DNA of 64,000 nucleotides, taken from Comamonas sp. (lineage in GTDB: Bacteria > Pseudomonadota > Gammaproteobacteria > Burkholderiales > Burkholderiaceae_C). Positions 16,441-25,375 of this stretch are shown here, in pieces; within the stretch, counting starts at the first letter, position 1; the number at the start of each line of letters is the position of its first letter. The stretch is taken from the NCBI GenBank assembly GCA_015478895.1, contig JADMKK010000049.1, forward strand, positions 1 through 64,000. The letters run 5' to 3'. Under the pieces are notes generated by a model. That model was not told the origin of the DNA. It did not search any database and saw only the letters and a program-made list of their open reading frames with translations. The translations under genes were made by a program, and so were the position numbers.

Positions 16441-17450
16441 GCCAATGTCGCCAGTCGCACGGGTTTGCCGTGTTGGGTGCGGGCCTGCACAAAGGCCTCA
16501 AACGCTTGCGCGCTGGTTTTGCGTGGCACATAGCCCCATTGTTTGAGTGCAGTGTTCAGCAGCACCGGGCGGTAGCGCAAAAAGTCCAGCTGCTCAGGGC
16601 CATAGCGGCTCAGACCCAGCTGCGTGCCCAGCCACAGCGCGCTGCGCAGCAGTCCGGCAGGCAGGTTGAGCGTGGATTTGCCCAGGCACGCGGCAATTTC
16701 GTGGATGGTTAAAGCGCCATTACCCGCCAGGTTATAGGCACCGGGGGCCGCGCCACTGAGGGCATGCACGATGGCGCCTGTCACGTCTTCGTCCCAGATG
16801 AACACGAACGGGCTGTCGCTGCCGCGAATGGCCAGCAGGCGGGGCTTCTCAAACAGTGCGGTGATCTGGTTGTCCACGCGCTCGCCTAGGATGGTGCCAA
16901 TGCGCAAAATGGTTTGCTGCAACTGTGGATGGTCTTGCCGCCACTGGGCCAGCATTTCTTCCACCAAGCGCTTGTGGTCCGAATAGGCAAAGACGGGGTT
17001 GCCGCGCAATGCGTCTTTCTCGGTGATCCAGGCGGGGTTGTCGGCGTAGTAGCCATAGGCCGCGCCGCTGGAGGACACCACCACATGGCGCACGCCTGCA
17101 GCCTTGCAGCCTTCGAGCACATTGCGTGTGCCATTCACGTCCACGTCGTACTCCAAGGCGCGGTTGGAGTCTTTGCCGGGTGTGACGATGGAGGCCAGAT
17201 GCACCACGGTATCAATGGCGTATTCGTGCAGGGTCTGGGCCAGTGCAGGGTCGCGCACATCTTGCTGGAAGTAGATCACGCCGGGCTGCTGGCGCTCCGG
17301 TGGCACTGCCCGCACGTCCACCGCCACCGTTGTGGTGTTTGGCCTGCGGGCCAAGGCTGCAACCACCGTACGGCCTAAGAAACCATCGGCGCCGGTAATC
17401 AAAATACGCTCAGCAGGCGACAGAGGGAGGGGTTGTTGGTGCTGGTTCAT
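16437..17450 (-). CDS. NAD-dependent epimerase/dehydratase (extended SDR)
   Basis: Rossmann-fold enzyme with ITGADGFLGR near the N terminus (NAD-binding GxxGxxG) and the active-site tyrosine motif YSDHK near residue 170. Start at ATG 17450 overlaps the stop of the BASS transporter gene (ATGA); a longer frame to 17537 would run into that gene. The 337-residue length is normal. Substrate unknown: members act on nucleotide sugars, steroids or flavonoid-like alcohols. It is translationally coupled to a transporter and an exporter and lies downstream of a flavin monooxygenase. Confidence 0.87.
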   Translation of the reverse strand: MNQHQQPLPLSPAERILITGADGFLGRTVVAALARRPNTTTVAVDVRAVPPERQQPGVIYFQQDVRDPALAQTLHEYAIDTVVHLASIVTPGKDSNRALEYDVDVNGTRNVLEGCKAAGVRHVVVSSSGAAYGYYADNPAWITEKDALRGNPVFAYSDHKRLVEEMLAQWRQDHPQLQQTILRIGTILGERVDNQITALFEKPRLLAIRGSDSPFVFIWDEDVTGAIVHALSGAAPGAYNLAGNGALTIHEIAACLGKSTLNLPAGLLRSALWLGTQLGLSRYGPEQLDFLRYRPVLLNTALKQWGYVPRKTSAQAFEAFVQARTQHGKPVRLATLA

Positions 17451-18376
17451 GCTTGTGCTCCTTGCATGGTAGGAAGGCCTTTCGGGTTTTTGCGGCCCCA
17501 CCACGAAGCCAAAGCCAGCCCGGCAATGATGTCCCAAAAGCCCCAGACCCCGGCCACTACGGCCATGCCCCCTAAGCCGCCAAAAAAGCTGAATACCAGC
17601 ACCAAACCCAGACCGGCATTGCGGATGCCGACTTCAATGGTGACTGCGCGGCGCTCGTAATCTGCCAAGCCGGTAGCGCGGGCGCAGAGATAGCCCGTGG
17701 CAAAAGCCAAGGTGTCATGCAGCACTACGGCCAGCAAGACCAAACCGATGTAGTCCACAAAGAACTGCCAGTTGCCTGCAATTGCACCAATGATGAAAGC
17801 GATCAAAGCCACAAAGCTGAAGATGCGTACGCCTTTTTTGCAGCGCTGCGTAGCTGTGGGAAAGCGGTGCGAGCACCACAGGCCCAGCACAAATGGCACA
17901 CCAATGATCAAGATGATGTGGATCGCCATTTCCAGCGGATCGAGCGAGATGGACTTGAGCAACGTGGAGGCGGTGGGGTGCATGCCGCCCCAGAAGGCAA
18001 AGTTCAGCGGCATCACCACAATCGCAACCGCGTTGGAGATGGCGGTCATGGATACTGACAGCGCTACATTGCCGCGTGCGCGGTGTGTGAGGATGTTGGA
18101 CACATTGCCCGGCGGGCAGCAGGCCACCAGGATCATGCCCAATGCAATGCTCGGCCCCACATTGAGCATCAGCGTCAGCCCATAGGTCACGGCGGGCAGC
18201 ACCAGAAACTGCGCCGCGATGCCTACGGTCATGGCCCAAGGCATGCGGGCCACGCGCTTGAAGTCGTCCATGCGGGTGTCCAGCGCAATGCCAAACATCA
18301 AAAAAGCGAGCACGGCATTGAGCACGGCCAACGAGGCGGGGTTAAAGTTCAACCGGATTTCGTCCACAGGTAGCAT
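17447..18376 (-). CDS. Bile acid:sodium symporter family (BASS) transporter
   Basis: 309-residue membrane protein with nine to ten hydrophobic helices and the BASS signatures ACCPPGNVSNILTHRARGN (crossover region) and EVGIRNAGLGLVL near the C terminus. The family imports organic anions with sodium. It sits between the flavin monooxygenase (18 bases upstream) and the epimerase (4-base overlap), suggesting that it brings in or moves the substrate handled by them. Confidence 0.9.
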   Translation of the reverse strand: MLPVDEIRLNFNPASLAVLNAVLAFLMFGIALDTRMDDFKRVARMPWAMTVGIAAQFLVLPAVTYGLTLMLNVGPSIALGMILVACCPPGNVSNILTHRARGNVALSVSMTAISNAVAIVVMPLNFAFWGGMHPTASTLLKSISLDPLEMAIHIILIIGVPFVLGLWCSHRFPTATQRCKKGVRIFSFVALIAFIIGAIAGNWQFFVDYIGLVLLAVVLHDTLAFATGYLCARATGLADYERRAVTIEVGIRNAGLGLVLVFSFFGGLGGMAVVAGVWGFWDIIAGLALASWWGRKNPKGLPTMQGAQA

Positions 18377-18393
18377 GGTGTTCTCCTGAGTCG

Positions 18394-19776
18394 TTAGGCC
18401 AGCTTGGCCACCGCTTCGCGCACGGCAGTGCGGTAGGCGTCCTTGTTCACATAGAAGGACATGCGTTCCAGTTGCAGGTACTGGTAGCCGCCGGACAAAT
18501 CGGGCGCAGGCCCCGCAATGGCACTCTTGAACTGCTGGGCAGCGGGTTGCTTGTGCTGCAGGCCCTTGAAGTAACGTGCCACCAGCTCCGCCTGTTCATA
18601 GCGCCCTTGCCAGCCCAAACCACTGGCCTCCACCATGCCCAGCACAGCCAAGTGCGTATATCGGGGCGCAAATATGTTCATGTACAGCTGCGGCGCCATG
18701 CCCTGCCAGTTCAGGTGCTGGCGGTCAATGAAGGGATAGTGCAATGTGTAGCCCGTGGCCAGCATCACCATGTCGTAGTCTTGTTGCGTACCGTCTTTGA
18801 AGTGCACGGTGTGAGCGTCAAAGCGCGCAATGTCAGCCTTCACATGGATATCGCCATGCCCCAGGTGGTGCAGGATGAGTGAGTTCACGATGGGGTGCGA
18901 CTCATACATCTTGTACGCAGGCTTGGGAAAGCCAAAGCGCGTCGGGTCGCCCGTGAACCACTTGAGCACGATGCTGTCCACCTTTTGCTTGAGCCAGCGC
19001 GGCAGCGGTTTCTTGCCGCCAATCGTGTCTGCTGGTTTGCCAAACACATACTTGGGTACAAAGTAGTAACCCCGGCGCACGGAGATGTCCACGCTTTGTG
19101 CGTAATGCACGGCATCGACCGCAATATCGCAGCCGGAGTTGCCCGCGCCCACAATCAACACGCGCTTGCCCGTTAACTGGCTGGCGCGCTTGTACTGGCT
19201 GGTGTGTAGCAGTTCTCCGGCAAACCGGCCTTCAAACTGGGGCAAATTAGGTTCGGCCAAGATGCCATTCGCAATCACCACGCCTTTGTATTGCGCGGTG
19301 TCCAGCTCACCTTGGGCATTGCGTACAGTCACGCGCCATGGGGTGTCAGGGTCTCGCGGATGCACGGGTTCGATGCGCTCTACACGCACGCCAAAGCGAA
19401 AGTGGCGGCGCAGATCAAACTTGTCGGCAAAGTCGCGGAAGTAGCCGCACAGCTCCCGATGGCTGGGGTAGTCGGCCACGGAGTCGGTCATGGGGAACTC
19501 GGCAAATTCCGTCATGCGCTTGCTGGAGATCAGGTGCGCAGACGCATAGACGGTGGAGCGGGGGTTGTCGATGTTCCACAGCCCTCCCACATCGGTATAA
19601 GCCTCAAAGCCCTGAAAAGGAATGCCTTGTTTTTGCAGATTGCGCGCCCCGGCCAAGCCAGAGGGGCCTGCGCCGATCAAGGCAATCATGTCTTCGGTCG
19701 TGTGCTCCGGCAAAGAGGCGGCCACGGGGGCCGGGGTGATGTGTGGCTCGGTTCTCATGATTTTTGTCTCCGTCAT
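18394..19776 (-). CDS. Flavin-containing monooxygenase
   Basis: 460-residue two-dinucleotide-binding monooxygenase: FAD motif IGAGPSGLAGARN near residue 35, NADPH motif VGAGNSGCDIAVD near 208, and between them FAGELLHTSQY, the FMO-identifying pattern FxGxxxHxxxY/F. The Baeyer-Villiger pattern would end in W-P/D instead. MLATGYTLHYPFI is the ATGY motif. It would insert one oxygen into a soft nucleophile or ketone; substrate unknown. First gene of a leftward operon, divergent from an IclR regulator. Confidence 0.92.
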   Translation of the reverse strand: MTETKIMRTEPHITPAPVAASLPEHTTEDMIALIGAGPSGLAGARNLQKQGIPFQGFEAYTDVGGLWNIDNPRSTVYASAHLISSKRMTEFAEFPMTDSVADYPSHRELCGYFRDFADKFDLRRHFRFGVRVERIEPVHPRDPDTPWRVTVRNAQGELDTAQYKGVVIANGILAEPNLPQFEGRFAGELLHTSQYKRASQLTGKRVLIVGAGNSGCDIAVDAVHYAQSVDISVRRGYYFVPKYVFGKPADTIGGKKPLPRWLKQKVDSIVLKWFTGDPTRFGFPKPAYKMYESHPIVNSLILHHLGHGDIHVKADIARFDAHTVHFKDGTQQDYDMVMLATGYTLHYPFIDRQHLNWQGMAPQLYMNIFAPRYTHLAVLGMVEASGLGWQGRYEQAELVARYFKGLQHKQPAAQQFKSAIAGPAPDLSGGYQYLQLERMSFYVNKDAYRTAVREAVAKLA

Positions 19777-20005
19777 TGTTGTTGTCGTCAGTGGTCGTGA
19801 TGGTTATTCTGTGCCAAGGCTGGGTCCAAGCCGCCGCAAGCGCCTATCAGCACAGCACAGCATTGCGAAAGCGGGGCGAACCCTTGAGTGCGTGGCGCTG
19901 TCAGAAAACATAGCTTTCGACCCTCCAGAAAAAGCTGTCACCACTCTATGTTCAAAGCATAAAATCCCGAAAAATTTTAGTTAATCGTCTCGCTTTTTGA
20001 GATTT

Positions 20006-20764
20006 ATGACAAAAACTGCCCCATCGCCTGGCCTGAAGCTGTTTGAATTGCTGGAAATTTTGGTGCGCGAAGCCCGGCCTTTGACCTTGGCTGAAACCGT
20101 GGCGGCCAGTGGCTGGCCCAAGCCCAGCGTGCACCGCCAACTGGCCCAGTTGGAAGCCGGGGGCTTGCTCGCCCGCGAGCCCGACGGGCGCCGCTATGCA
20201 CTGGCCCCGCGTCTGTTGCATTTAGCGGAGGCGACATTGGCAGGCAGCGCGCAGCAAAGCGTGCGCCATGCAGTGCTGCGACAGTTGGTGAGTGACATTG
20301 GGGAAAGCTGCAACTTCACCGCCTTGTCAGGGGTGGAGGTGGTCTACCTGGACCGGATCGAGTCGGCGTTTCCGCTGCAGCTGAATTTGCGGCCCGGCAC
20401 CCATGTGCCGGTGCATTGCTCGGCCAGCGGCAAACTGATCCTGGCCCATATGCCAGCTGCCCACCGCAACAGCTTGCTGGAATCGCTGCCGCTGACGCGC
20501 TACACCGCAGCGACGCTCAAAACACGCGAGTCGCTGGATGAAGAATTTCGCCGCATCCGCAAAGAGGGTTATGCGGTGGATGCAGAAGAGTTTGTGGATG
20601 GGCTGGTCTGCGTGGCTGTGCCGGTCTTTGCCAAAGACGAGCGCAGTGTGCGCTGTGCCGTGGCGCTGCAAGCTCCGGTGGCCCGCATGAGCCTGGCCCA
20701 AGCGCTAGAGCGCTTGCCGCGTTTGCAGCAAGCGGCCCAGGCTTTGGGGCGTACCTTGACGTAA
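20006..20764 (+). CDS. IclR family regulator, divergent from the FMO operon
   Basis: 252 residues: winged helix at about 10-65 (TLAETVAASGWPKPSVHRQL), then an IclR effector domain with LRPGTHVPVHCSASGKLILA and GYAVDAEEFVDGLVCVAVPV. ATG 20006 is preferred to the TTG at 19997. Its divergence from the monooxygenase operon across 229 bases, which contain the arms AACATAG and CTATGTT, suggests local control. Confidence 0.9.
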   Translation: MTKTAPSPGLKLFELLEILVREARPLTLAETVAASGWPKPSVHRQLAQLEAGGLLAREPDGRRYALAPRLLHLAEATLAGSAQQSVRHAVLRQLVSDIGESCNFTALSGVEVVYLDRIESAFPLQLNLRPGTHVPVHCSASGKLILAHMPAAHRNSLLESLPLTRYTAATLKTRESLDEEFRRIRKEGYAVDAEEFVDGLVCVAVPVFAKDERSVRCAVALQAPVARMSLAQALERLPRLQQAAQALGRTLT

Positions 20765-20786
20765 CGCGCACAGTAAGTTTATTAAT

Positions 20787-20832
20787 TTAATAGCTGCTTA
20801 CCCTTATGTAGCAAGGGGTAGAGGCTGATCGT
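20787..20832 (+). repeat. Dispersed palindromic repeat, copy 6
   Basis: TTAATAGCTGCTTACCCTTA, then TGTAGCAAGGGGTAGAGGC. A diverged core that keeps TAATAGCTGCTnnCCCTT and the GGGnTAGAGGC arm. Confidence 0.65.
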
Positions 20833-20967
20833 AGGGTGGGTAGTCGGTGGGGATGGCGATACGCACTTTCTTGGTGCACTCGATGTTTTCTAGCACGCAT
20901 GCTGGCATGGGCTGCGCCGGAGGTGAAAGCGGCAAAAGCAGTAATGCTGAGGGCGAGGATGAAGTGA

Positions 20968-21020
20968 TTTTGATAGCTGTTAGCCATTGCTGCACAAGGG
21001 CGAGAAGCTTATTTCTTTAA
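20968..21020 (+). repeat. Dispersed palindromic repeat, copy 7
   Basis: TTTTGATAGCTGTTAGCCAT, then TGCTGCACAAGGGCGAGAAG and CTTATTTC. Confidence 0.65.
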
Positions 21021-21054
21021 AATTCTTTCTCCACAGAATTCTCAAAACATTCTC

Positions 21055-21082
21055 AAAAAAAGAGCTGCCAATGCAGCTCTTT
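21055..21082 (-). terminator. Terminator of the MinD-like gene
   Basis: AAAGAGCTGC / CAAT / GCAGCTCTTT; read leftward the stem is followed by a T7 run. The heptamer array lies between the stop codon and this hairpin, so it is part of the 3' untranslated RNA. Confidence 0.85.
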
Positions 21083-21141
21083 GTGCTTTGTGCTTTGTGC
21101 TTTGTGCTTTGTGCTTTGTGCTTTGTGCTTTGTGCTTTGTG
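21079..21141 (+). repeat. Tandem heptanucleotide repeat (CTTTGTG)9
   Basis: Nine perfect units of CTTTGTG, nine bases past the stop of the leftward MinD-like gene and directly against its terminator stem. Perfect identity suggests recent expansion and likely copy-number variation between strains. Confidence 0.97.
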
Positions 21142-21149
21142 CGGATGCG

Positions 21150-22004
21150 TTAGTCCGACCGCGGCACCAGTATGCCTTTGACGCGGTTGGCCAGCTGGGC
21201 AATGGCCAGCGACGCTGCGCAGCCCGGCATGGATTGCAGCAAAAGCTGGCGTCGCATGACCGCTTCGCGCACGGCTTTGTCTGCGGGAATATCGCCCATG
21301 TGAATCAAGCGCAAAGGCATACCTGATTCAGTATTGACAAAACGATTGAGCACCTGCTGCAACTGGCCGGTAATGGCACGACCATCACCCGGGCGGGCAG
21401 CCTGGTTAATCACCAGACGCATGTTGTGGCGTTTTTGCTGGGTGGCCAGCACTTTGATGGCAGCGTAAGCATCCGTGAGGGAGGTTGGCTCTGGTGTTGC
21501 CACGATCAAGACTTCATGGGCCAGCGAGACGGAGAACAGCACCACATCAGAAATGCCCGCCCCGGTGTCGAGCAAGACCACGTCGTAGTTAGGGGCCAGC
21601 TTATCAATCACATGAATGAGCTGGTTGCGCACCTCCGGGGTCAGGCGCGAATACTCCACCATGCCGGAGCCAGCCAGCAATACGTGAAAGCCGCCCGGCG
21701 CAGTGACCACTGCCTCTTCCAAGGTGGCTTTGCCGATAAAGACATCGTGCAGCGTGACCTTGGGATAGAGGTTCAGCACCACATCCAGGTTCGCTAAGCC
21801 GAGGTCAGCATCAAGCACCAGCACGCGCAGGCCGTGGCGTGTGAGTGCCGCCGCCAAGTTGGCGGAGACAAAAGTTTTACCCACGCCGCCTTTGCCGCTG
21901 GTCACGGCAATGATGTGCGCGCCGGAAGGGCTGCGCGGGCGTACGACGTGGCCGTGCGCGGTAGCGGACGGGGTGTTGGTAGGGGGTGACAGCACGTCGT
22001 TCAT
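21150..22004 (-). CDS. MinD/FlhG-type ATPase
   Basis: 284-residue P-loop ATPase of the MinD/ParA group: deviant Walker A SGKGGVGKT at 36-44, LVLDADLGLANLDVVL (Walker A' region and FlhG-like LDADLG-LANLD), and VVLLDTGAGISDVVL (Walker B). It resembles FlhG/FleN, which set flagellar number, more than the cell-division MinD, because the C-terminal amphipathic MTS is not evident. No flhF or flagellar genes are nearby; it is instead 14 bases after a diguanylate cyclase gene, so it may link c-di-GMP to cell positioning or motility. Confidence 0.87.
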   Translation of the reverse strand: MNDVLSPPTNTPSATAHGHVVRPRSPSGAHIIAVTSGKGGVGKTFVSANLAAALTRHGLRVLVLDADLGLANLDVVLNLYPKVTLHDVFIGKATLEEAVVTAPGGFHVLLAGSGMVEYSRLTPEVRNQLIHVIDKLAPNYDVVLLDTGAGISDVVLFSVSLAHEVLIVATPEPTSLTDAYAAIKVLATQQKRHNMRLVINQAARPGDGRAITGQLQQVLNRFVNTESGMPLRLIHMGDIPADKAVREAVMRRQLLLQSMPGCAASLAIAQLANRVKGILVPRSD

Positions 22005-22018
22005 CTCAATACATGCTT

Positions 22019-22807
22019 TCAGTTGTCGCCATCTGTCGGATCTGTCGGGGCCATGGCGATATCAGGCCAATCGTCTGACCAAGTTGTGCTCGAGGAAAAT
22101 GCTGCAGGTGCAAATAGAAGGTTTTTTTCTTCTGCGGTCACGGTACTGTCTGGTTGTTCTTCAATCGCAATACGGTTGCGTCCGTCACTTTTTGCGGCAT
22201 ACAGGCGCTGGTCTGCGCGCTGTATCCAAAGCTCGCGGGTGCTGCGGATCCACTGTAGTGCATAGGCACCCCCGACACTGACGGTGACTTGAATGGTCTG
22301 CGTGGGCGAGATGCGCACTTTCAGTGTCTCAATGGCATGGCGAATTCGTTCTGCCACAGCGCGCCCATAGGCGGTCTGGCAAGCAGGTAAAACGATGGCA
22401 AATTCCTCACCGCCGTAGCGCGCCAGGGTGTCCATCGGACGCACGCAATTGGCCAGACAATTGGCCACCTGTTGCAGCACCAGATCGCCGACGTTGTGGC
22501 CGTGCTCATCATTGATGCGCTTGAAGTGGTCTACATCCACCATCAGCAGCAGGGCCACGTCGCCGGAGCGGGCAACGCGATCCAGTTCACGCTCCAGCAC
22601 CGAGACAAAATGGCGGCGGTTGGCGCAGCCAGTTAAGGGATCTCGCAGGGATAAATCGCACAAGCCATCAATGATGGCTTGCAGGTATTGGGTGGCATCT
22701 TCTTCTAGCTCTGGAAGTGCTGGCAAATCATGCCCCAGCAATGCACATGCTCCGTTTAAACGGAGTTTAGGCATTGCAACAACGGGGAAGATGTCAGGGC
22801 CAGTCAC
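22019..22807 (-). CDS. Diguanylate cyclase (GGDEF domain)
   Basis: GGDEF domain at about residues 50-215 with an intact GGEEF active site (RYGGEEFAIVLP), metal-binding Asp (LMVDVDHFKRIND) and DPLTGCANRRHF at the domain start. The N-terminal 45 residues are short and carry no recognised sensor. No RxxD inhibitory site is evident before GGEEF. The start could be GTG 22807 or ATG 22774. Probably co-transcribed with the MinD/FlhG-type gene. An acidic Ser/Thr-rich tail follows the domain. Confidence 0.88.
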   Translation of the reverse strand: MTGPDIFPVVAMPKLRLNGACALLGHDLPALPELEEDATQYLQAIIDGLCDLSLRDPLTGCANRRHFVSVLERELDRVARSGDVALLLMVDVDHFKRINDEHGHNVGDLVLQQVANCLANCVRPMDTLARYGGEEFAIVLPACQTAYGRAVAERIRHAIETLKVRISPTQTIQVTVSVGGAYALQWIRSTRELWIQRADQRLYAAKSDGRNRIAIEEQPDSTVTAEEKNLLFAPAAFSSSTTWSDDWPDIAMAPTDPTDGDN

Positions 22808-22960
22808 GAATAAAAATCCAGCACAAATAATTCATACAAGTGTAGCAGTCCATGCAGTCTGTAAGCGGGTTTGTGGCGTTTTCATCCTTGGGGTTCAACC
22901 CGAATTGGCGAATTTCCACCATCCATGCTTTGGCTGGGGTTGCCTCCCTCGCATTCCTTG

Positions 22961-24625
22961 TTAATAAGCGCGCAATGTGGTGAGTGCTTGATGGCTGGTT
23001 CGATAGAGAAACAGATCAGAACCAAGTGATAAGCAACCTGCTCGAGCCAGTGTGTCTTGCACGGGAAGTTTCAATCCCCCGATATGCAGGCTAATTCCCC
23101 GCTTTTGCAGGCTTTGGCGCAGGCGCAAGAACGCTTCCACGCCGGTGACGTCGATGCGGTTGATCGGCTGGGCATCGATGTACAAGTGCTGCACTTCAGG
23201 TCTGCCCTCCAAGGCTTGCGCGACATAACGCTCCAAGGCGGCGGCAGAGGCGAAATCCCATTCCGCGTCCATGCGCACGGCCAAGACTTTGGGATTGATG
23301 GGCGGCAGATTCCAGATGGTGCGAGAGCGCAGGCTGCCATCGGCATGCTCGCCCAGCTCCAGCAGCCGCGGATGAAGCCTGTGGTAGAGGAAATGCGACA
23401 AGCTCAGCAGCACGCCCGTCAAAACGCCCCAATACAGGCGGGGCGCTGTGGCGAGGGTCAATATGAAAGTCACGACTGCAATGGCGCCCTCGGCCCGTGA
23501 AATCTTAAACAGCGCCACCATCGTGCGTGGCTGAATCAGATTGATGACGGCAGACACCACCACCGCAGCCAAGGCTGCTTGTGGCACGTGGTAGAGCACG
23601 GGTGTGAACCAAAGAACGACCAGGAGCACCATCAAGATGGCAAACACCGTAGCCCATCCTGTTCTGGCACCAGAGTGCAGGCTGACTGCAGAACGCGAAA
23701 AGGAAGCGCTGATCGCAAAACTTGCGCTAAAACCGGCAGCCACTTTGGCCATGCCTTGGGCGATGAGATCCTGGTTCTCGTTCCAGCGCGTTCCCGCTGT
23801 TCGGTGCTCTACCTGCGCGCTGGAGGCAACCTCCAGAAAGCTCACCAGGCTGATGACGAAAACAGGCATCAGCAACTGCGTAAAGTCATCCAAACTAATG
23901 GCAGCGGGCAGAGACAAGCTGGGGAAACCAGAGGGCAGGTGACCGACGATGGCGCCATCGCTTTCGGCAAACCCCATCCACCAGCTCAACACACCGCACA
24001 GCCCCACTACGATCATGGCGGCAGGCAGTCGTTTGACGTAACGCTTGAGCAAGAGCAACACTGCCAAGCTGCCCAGCCCCAACGCGCAGGCCTGGATGTC
24101 AAAGTGGTGGATGCTGGGTTCGTGCACCAAGGCGCTCCAGCTGCTGCGCAAACCAAACAGTGCTGGAAGCTGCGACAGCAAAATCAATACGCCTGCCGCC
24201 TGGGTAAACCCATTGAGTACGGGAGAGGTGACCAGATTGACCAGCCATCCTCCACGCAGCGCACCCAAAGTCCATTGCACCACACCGGCCATGATGGCCA
24301 GCCAAGCAGCCAGCGTGACCCAGTGTGCGCTGGCGGGTTGGGCCATGCCGGATAAAGAAGCAGCAATCAGCAAACTGGTTAAGGCCGTGGGCCCCACACC
24401 CAGCCGGGGGGAAGAGCTCCACAGTACGGCCACCAAGGCGGGTAACAAGGCGGCATAAATGCCTGTAACCAGTGGCATGCCCGCCAGCGCTGCATAGGCA
24501 ACGCCTTGGGGCAGCAGCATCAAGCTGATCGTGATGCCTGCCAGTAATTCTTGTTGCAACAGTGCCAGGCTGGGGCGTGGCCAAGACAGAAAGGGAAACC
24601 ACCGGGTGATGCTGAAATTGCGCAT
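22961..24625 (-). CDS. SulP family anion transporter with STAS domain
   Basis: 554-residue protein with about 12 membrane helices beginning ELLAGITISLMLLPQGVAYA, the SulP signature, and a C-terminal cytoplasmic STAS domain (about 440-545; RIDVTGVEAFLRLRQ). The family carries sulfate, bicarbonate or dicarboxylates with Na+ or H+; the substrate cannot be told from sequence alone. It lies 153 bases upstream of the diguanylate cyclase on the same strand. Confidence 0.92.
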   Translation of the reverse strand: MRNFSITRWFPFLSWPRPSLALLQQELLAGITISLMLLPQGVAYAALAGMPLVTGIYAALLPALVAVLWSSSPRLGVGPTALTSLLIAASLSGMAQPASAHWVTLAAWLAIMAGVVQWTLGALRGGWLVNLVTSPVLNGFTQAAGVLILLSQLPALFGLRSSWSALVHEPSIHHFDIQACALGLGSLAVLLLLKRYVKRLPAAMIVVGLCGVLSWWMGFAESDGAIVGHLPSGFPSLSLPAAISLDDFTQLLMPVFVISLVSFLEVASSAQVEHRTAGTRWNENQDLIAQGMAKVAAGFSASFAISASFSRSAVSLHSGARTGWATVFAILMVLLVVLWFTPVLYHVPQAALAAVVVSAVINLIQPRTMVALFKISRAEGAIAVVTFILTLATAPRLYWGVLTGVLLSLSHFLYHRLHPRLLELGEHADGSLRSRTIWNLPPINPKVLAVRMDAEWDFASAAALERYVAQALEGRPEVQHLYIDAQPINRIDVTGVEAFLRLRQSLQKRGISLHIGGLKLPVQDTLARAGCLSLGSDLFLYRTSHQALTTLRAY

Positions 24626-24802
24626 AAGCGCTCTATTGTGAGATGGTTTTGAGGCCGTAAATCATCGCCGCACTTGTCCTACGCATGCTTAAGTGCTCTC
24701 CCACCACTTGTAACTGAGGCGCTGTCTACAGTCTGCTGCATGTGGCGGGGGTTGAAAAACCTTGGCTTTAACGAGATAAATTTTTTCAAGAGGATTTGCA
24801 CC

Positions 24803-25258
24803 ATGTCTATGATTAATTTGCGTATTGCACACGTTATGGCCATCTCTGCCTTGGCACTGGGTTTGGCTGCCTGCGGTCCCAACAACGGTGAAACTGCGGG
24901 TCAAAAGCTGGACAACTCCATTGAGCGCACCGAGCAAGCAGCAGACAACGCACGCGTTGAAGCAGATCGCGCTGCGCAAGCTGCGGGTCAAAAGATGGAC
25001 AACGCCGTGGACGCCAGCAAGAACGCTGCCAACGACGCCATGGCCGTAGCCGGTGAAGCCGGCACCACAGCCAAGGTCAATGCAGCCTTGATCGGTGACC
25101 CAGAGCTGAGCGCTTTGAAGATCAACGTAGACACGGTCGGTAGCACGGTGACTTTGAACGGCGAAGCCCCTTCGCAATCAGCCAAAGACCGCGCCACCGA
25201 TATCGCCAAAGCGGTGGAAGGTGTGACTTCCGTCAACAATCTGCTGACTGTGAAGTAA
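24803..25258 (+). CDS. BON domain lipoprotein
   Basis: 151-residue exported protein. ATG 24803 has AAGAGGA upstream. The signal peptide ends in the lipobox LAAC (Cys24), so it is probably anchored to a membrane. Residues 30-85 are an Ala-rich helical repeat (GQKLDNSIERTEQAADNARV echoed by GQKMDNAVDASKNAANDAM). The C-terminal BON domain (TAKVNAALIGDPELSALKIN and DIAKAVEGVTSVNN) resembles OsmY-type envelope-stress proteins. The upstream frame to 24674 is not coding. Confidence 0.9.
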   Translation: MSMINLRIAHVMAISALALGLAACGPNNGETAGQKLDNSIERTEQAADNARVEADRAAQAAGQKMDNAVDASKNAANDAMAVAGEAGTTAKVNAALIGDPELSALKINVDTVGSTVTLNGEAPSQSAKDRATDIAKAVEGVTSVNNLLTVK

Positions 25259-25299
25259 GTCAGTTAGCCTCAAACCCATTCAATAGCAAAACAATATGA

Positions 25300-25329
25300 C
25301 AAGGCCACCTTCGGGTGGCCTTTGTTTTT
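25300..25329 (+). terminator. Terminator after the BON lipoprotein gene
   Basis: AAGGCCACC / TTCG / GGTGGCCTT followed by TGTTTTT. Very stable UUCG-type tetraloop hairpin. Confidence 0.92.
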
Positions 25330-25375
25330 CCGCGTTATCGCTGGCAAGCGCAGGCCGAGCCTTTAACATGCCCCG

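Larger units (their letters stand above)
20765..21149. other. Gene-free stretch with two repeats, a terminator and a heptamer array
   Basis: Contains dispersed repeat copies 6 and 7, a strong terminator for the leftward MinD-like gene, and nine tandem CTTTGTG units. No gene is supported; the short ORFs here are low-complexity. Confidence 0.7.

Noticed and set aside
21079-21141. CRISPR or short-ORF interpretation of the CTTTGTG array
   Set aside because: There are no spacers between units and no cas genes; the small ORF over it translates a simple LCALCFV repeat.
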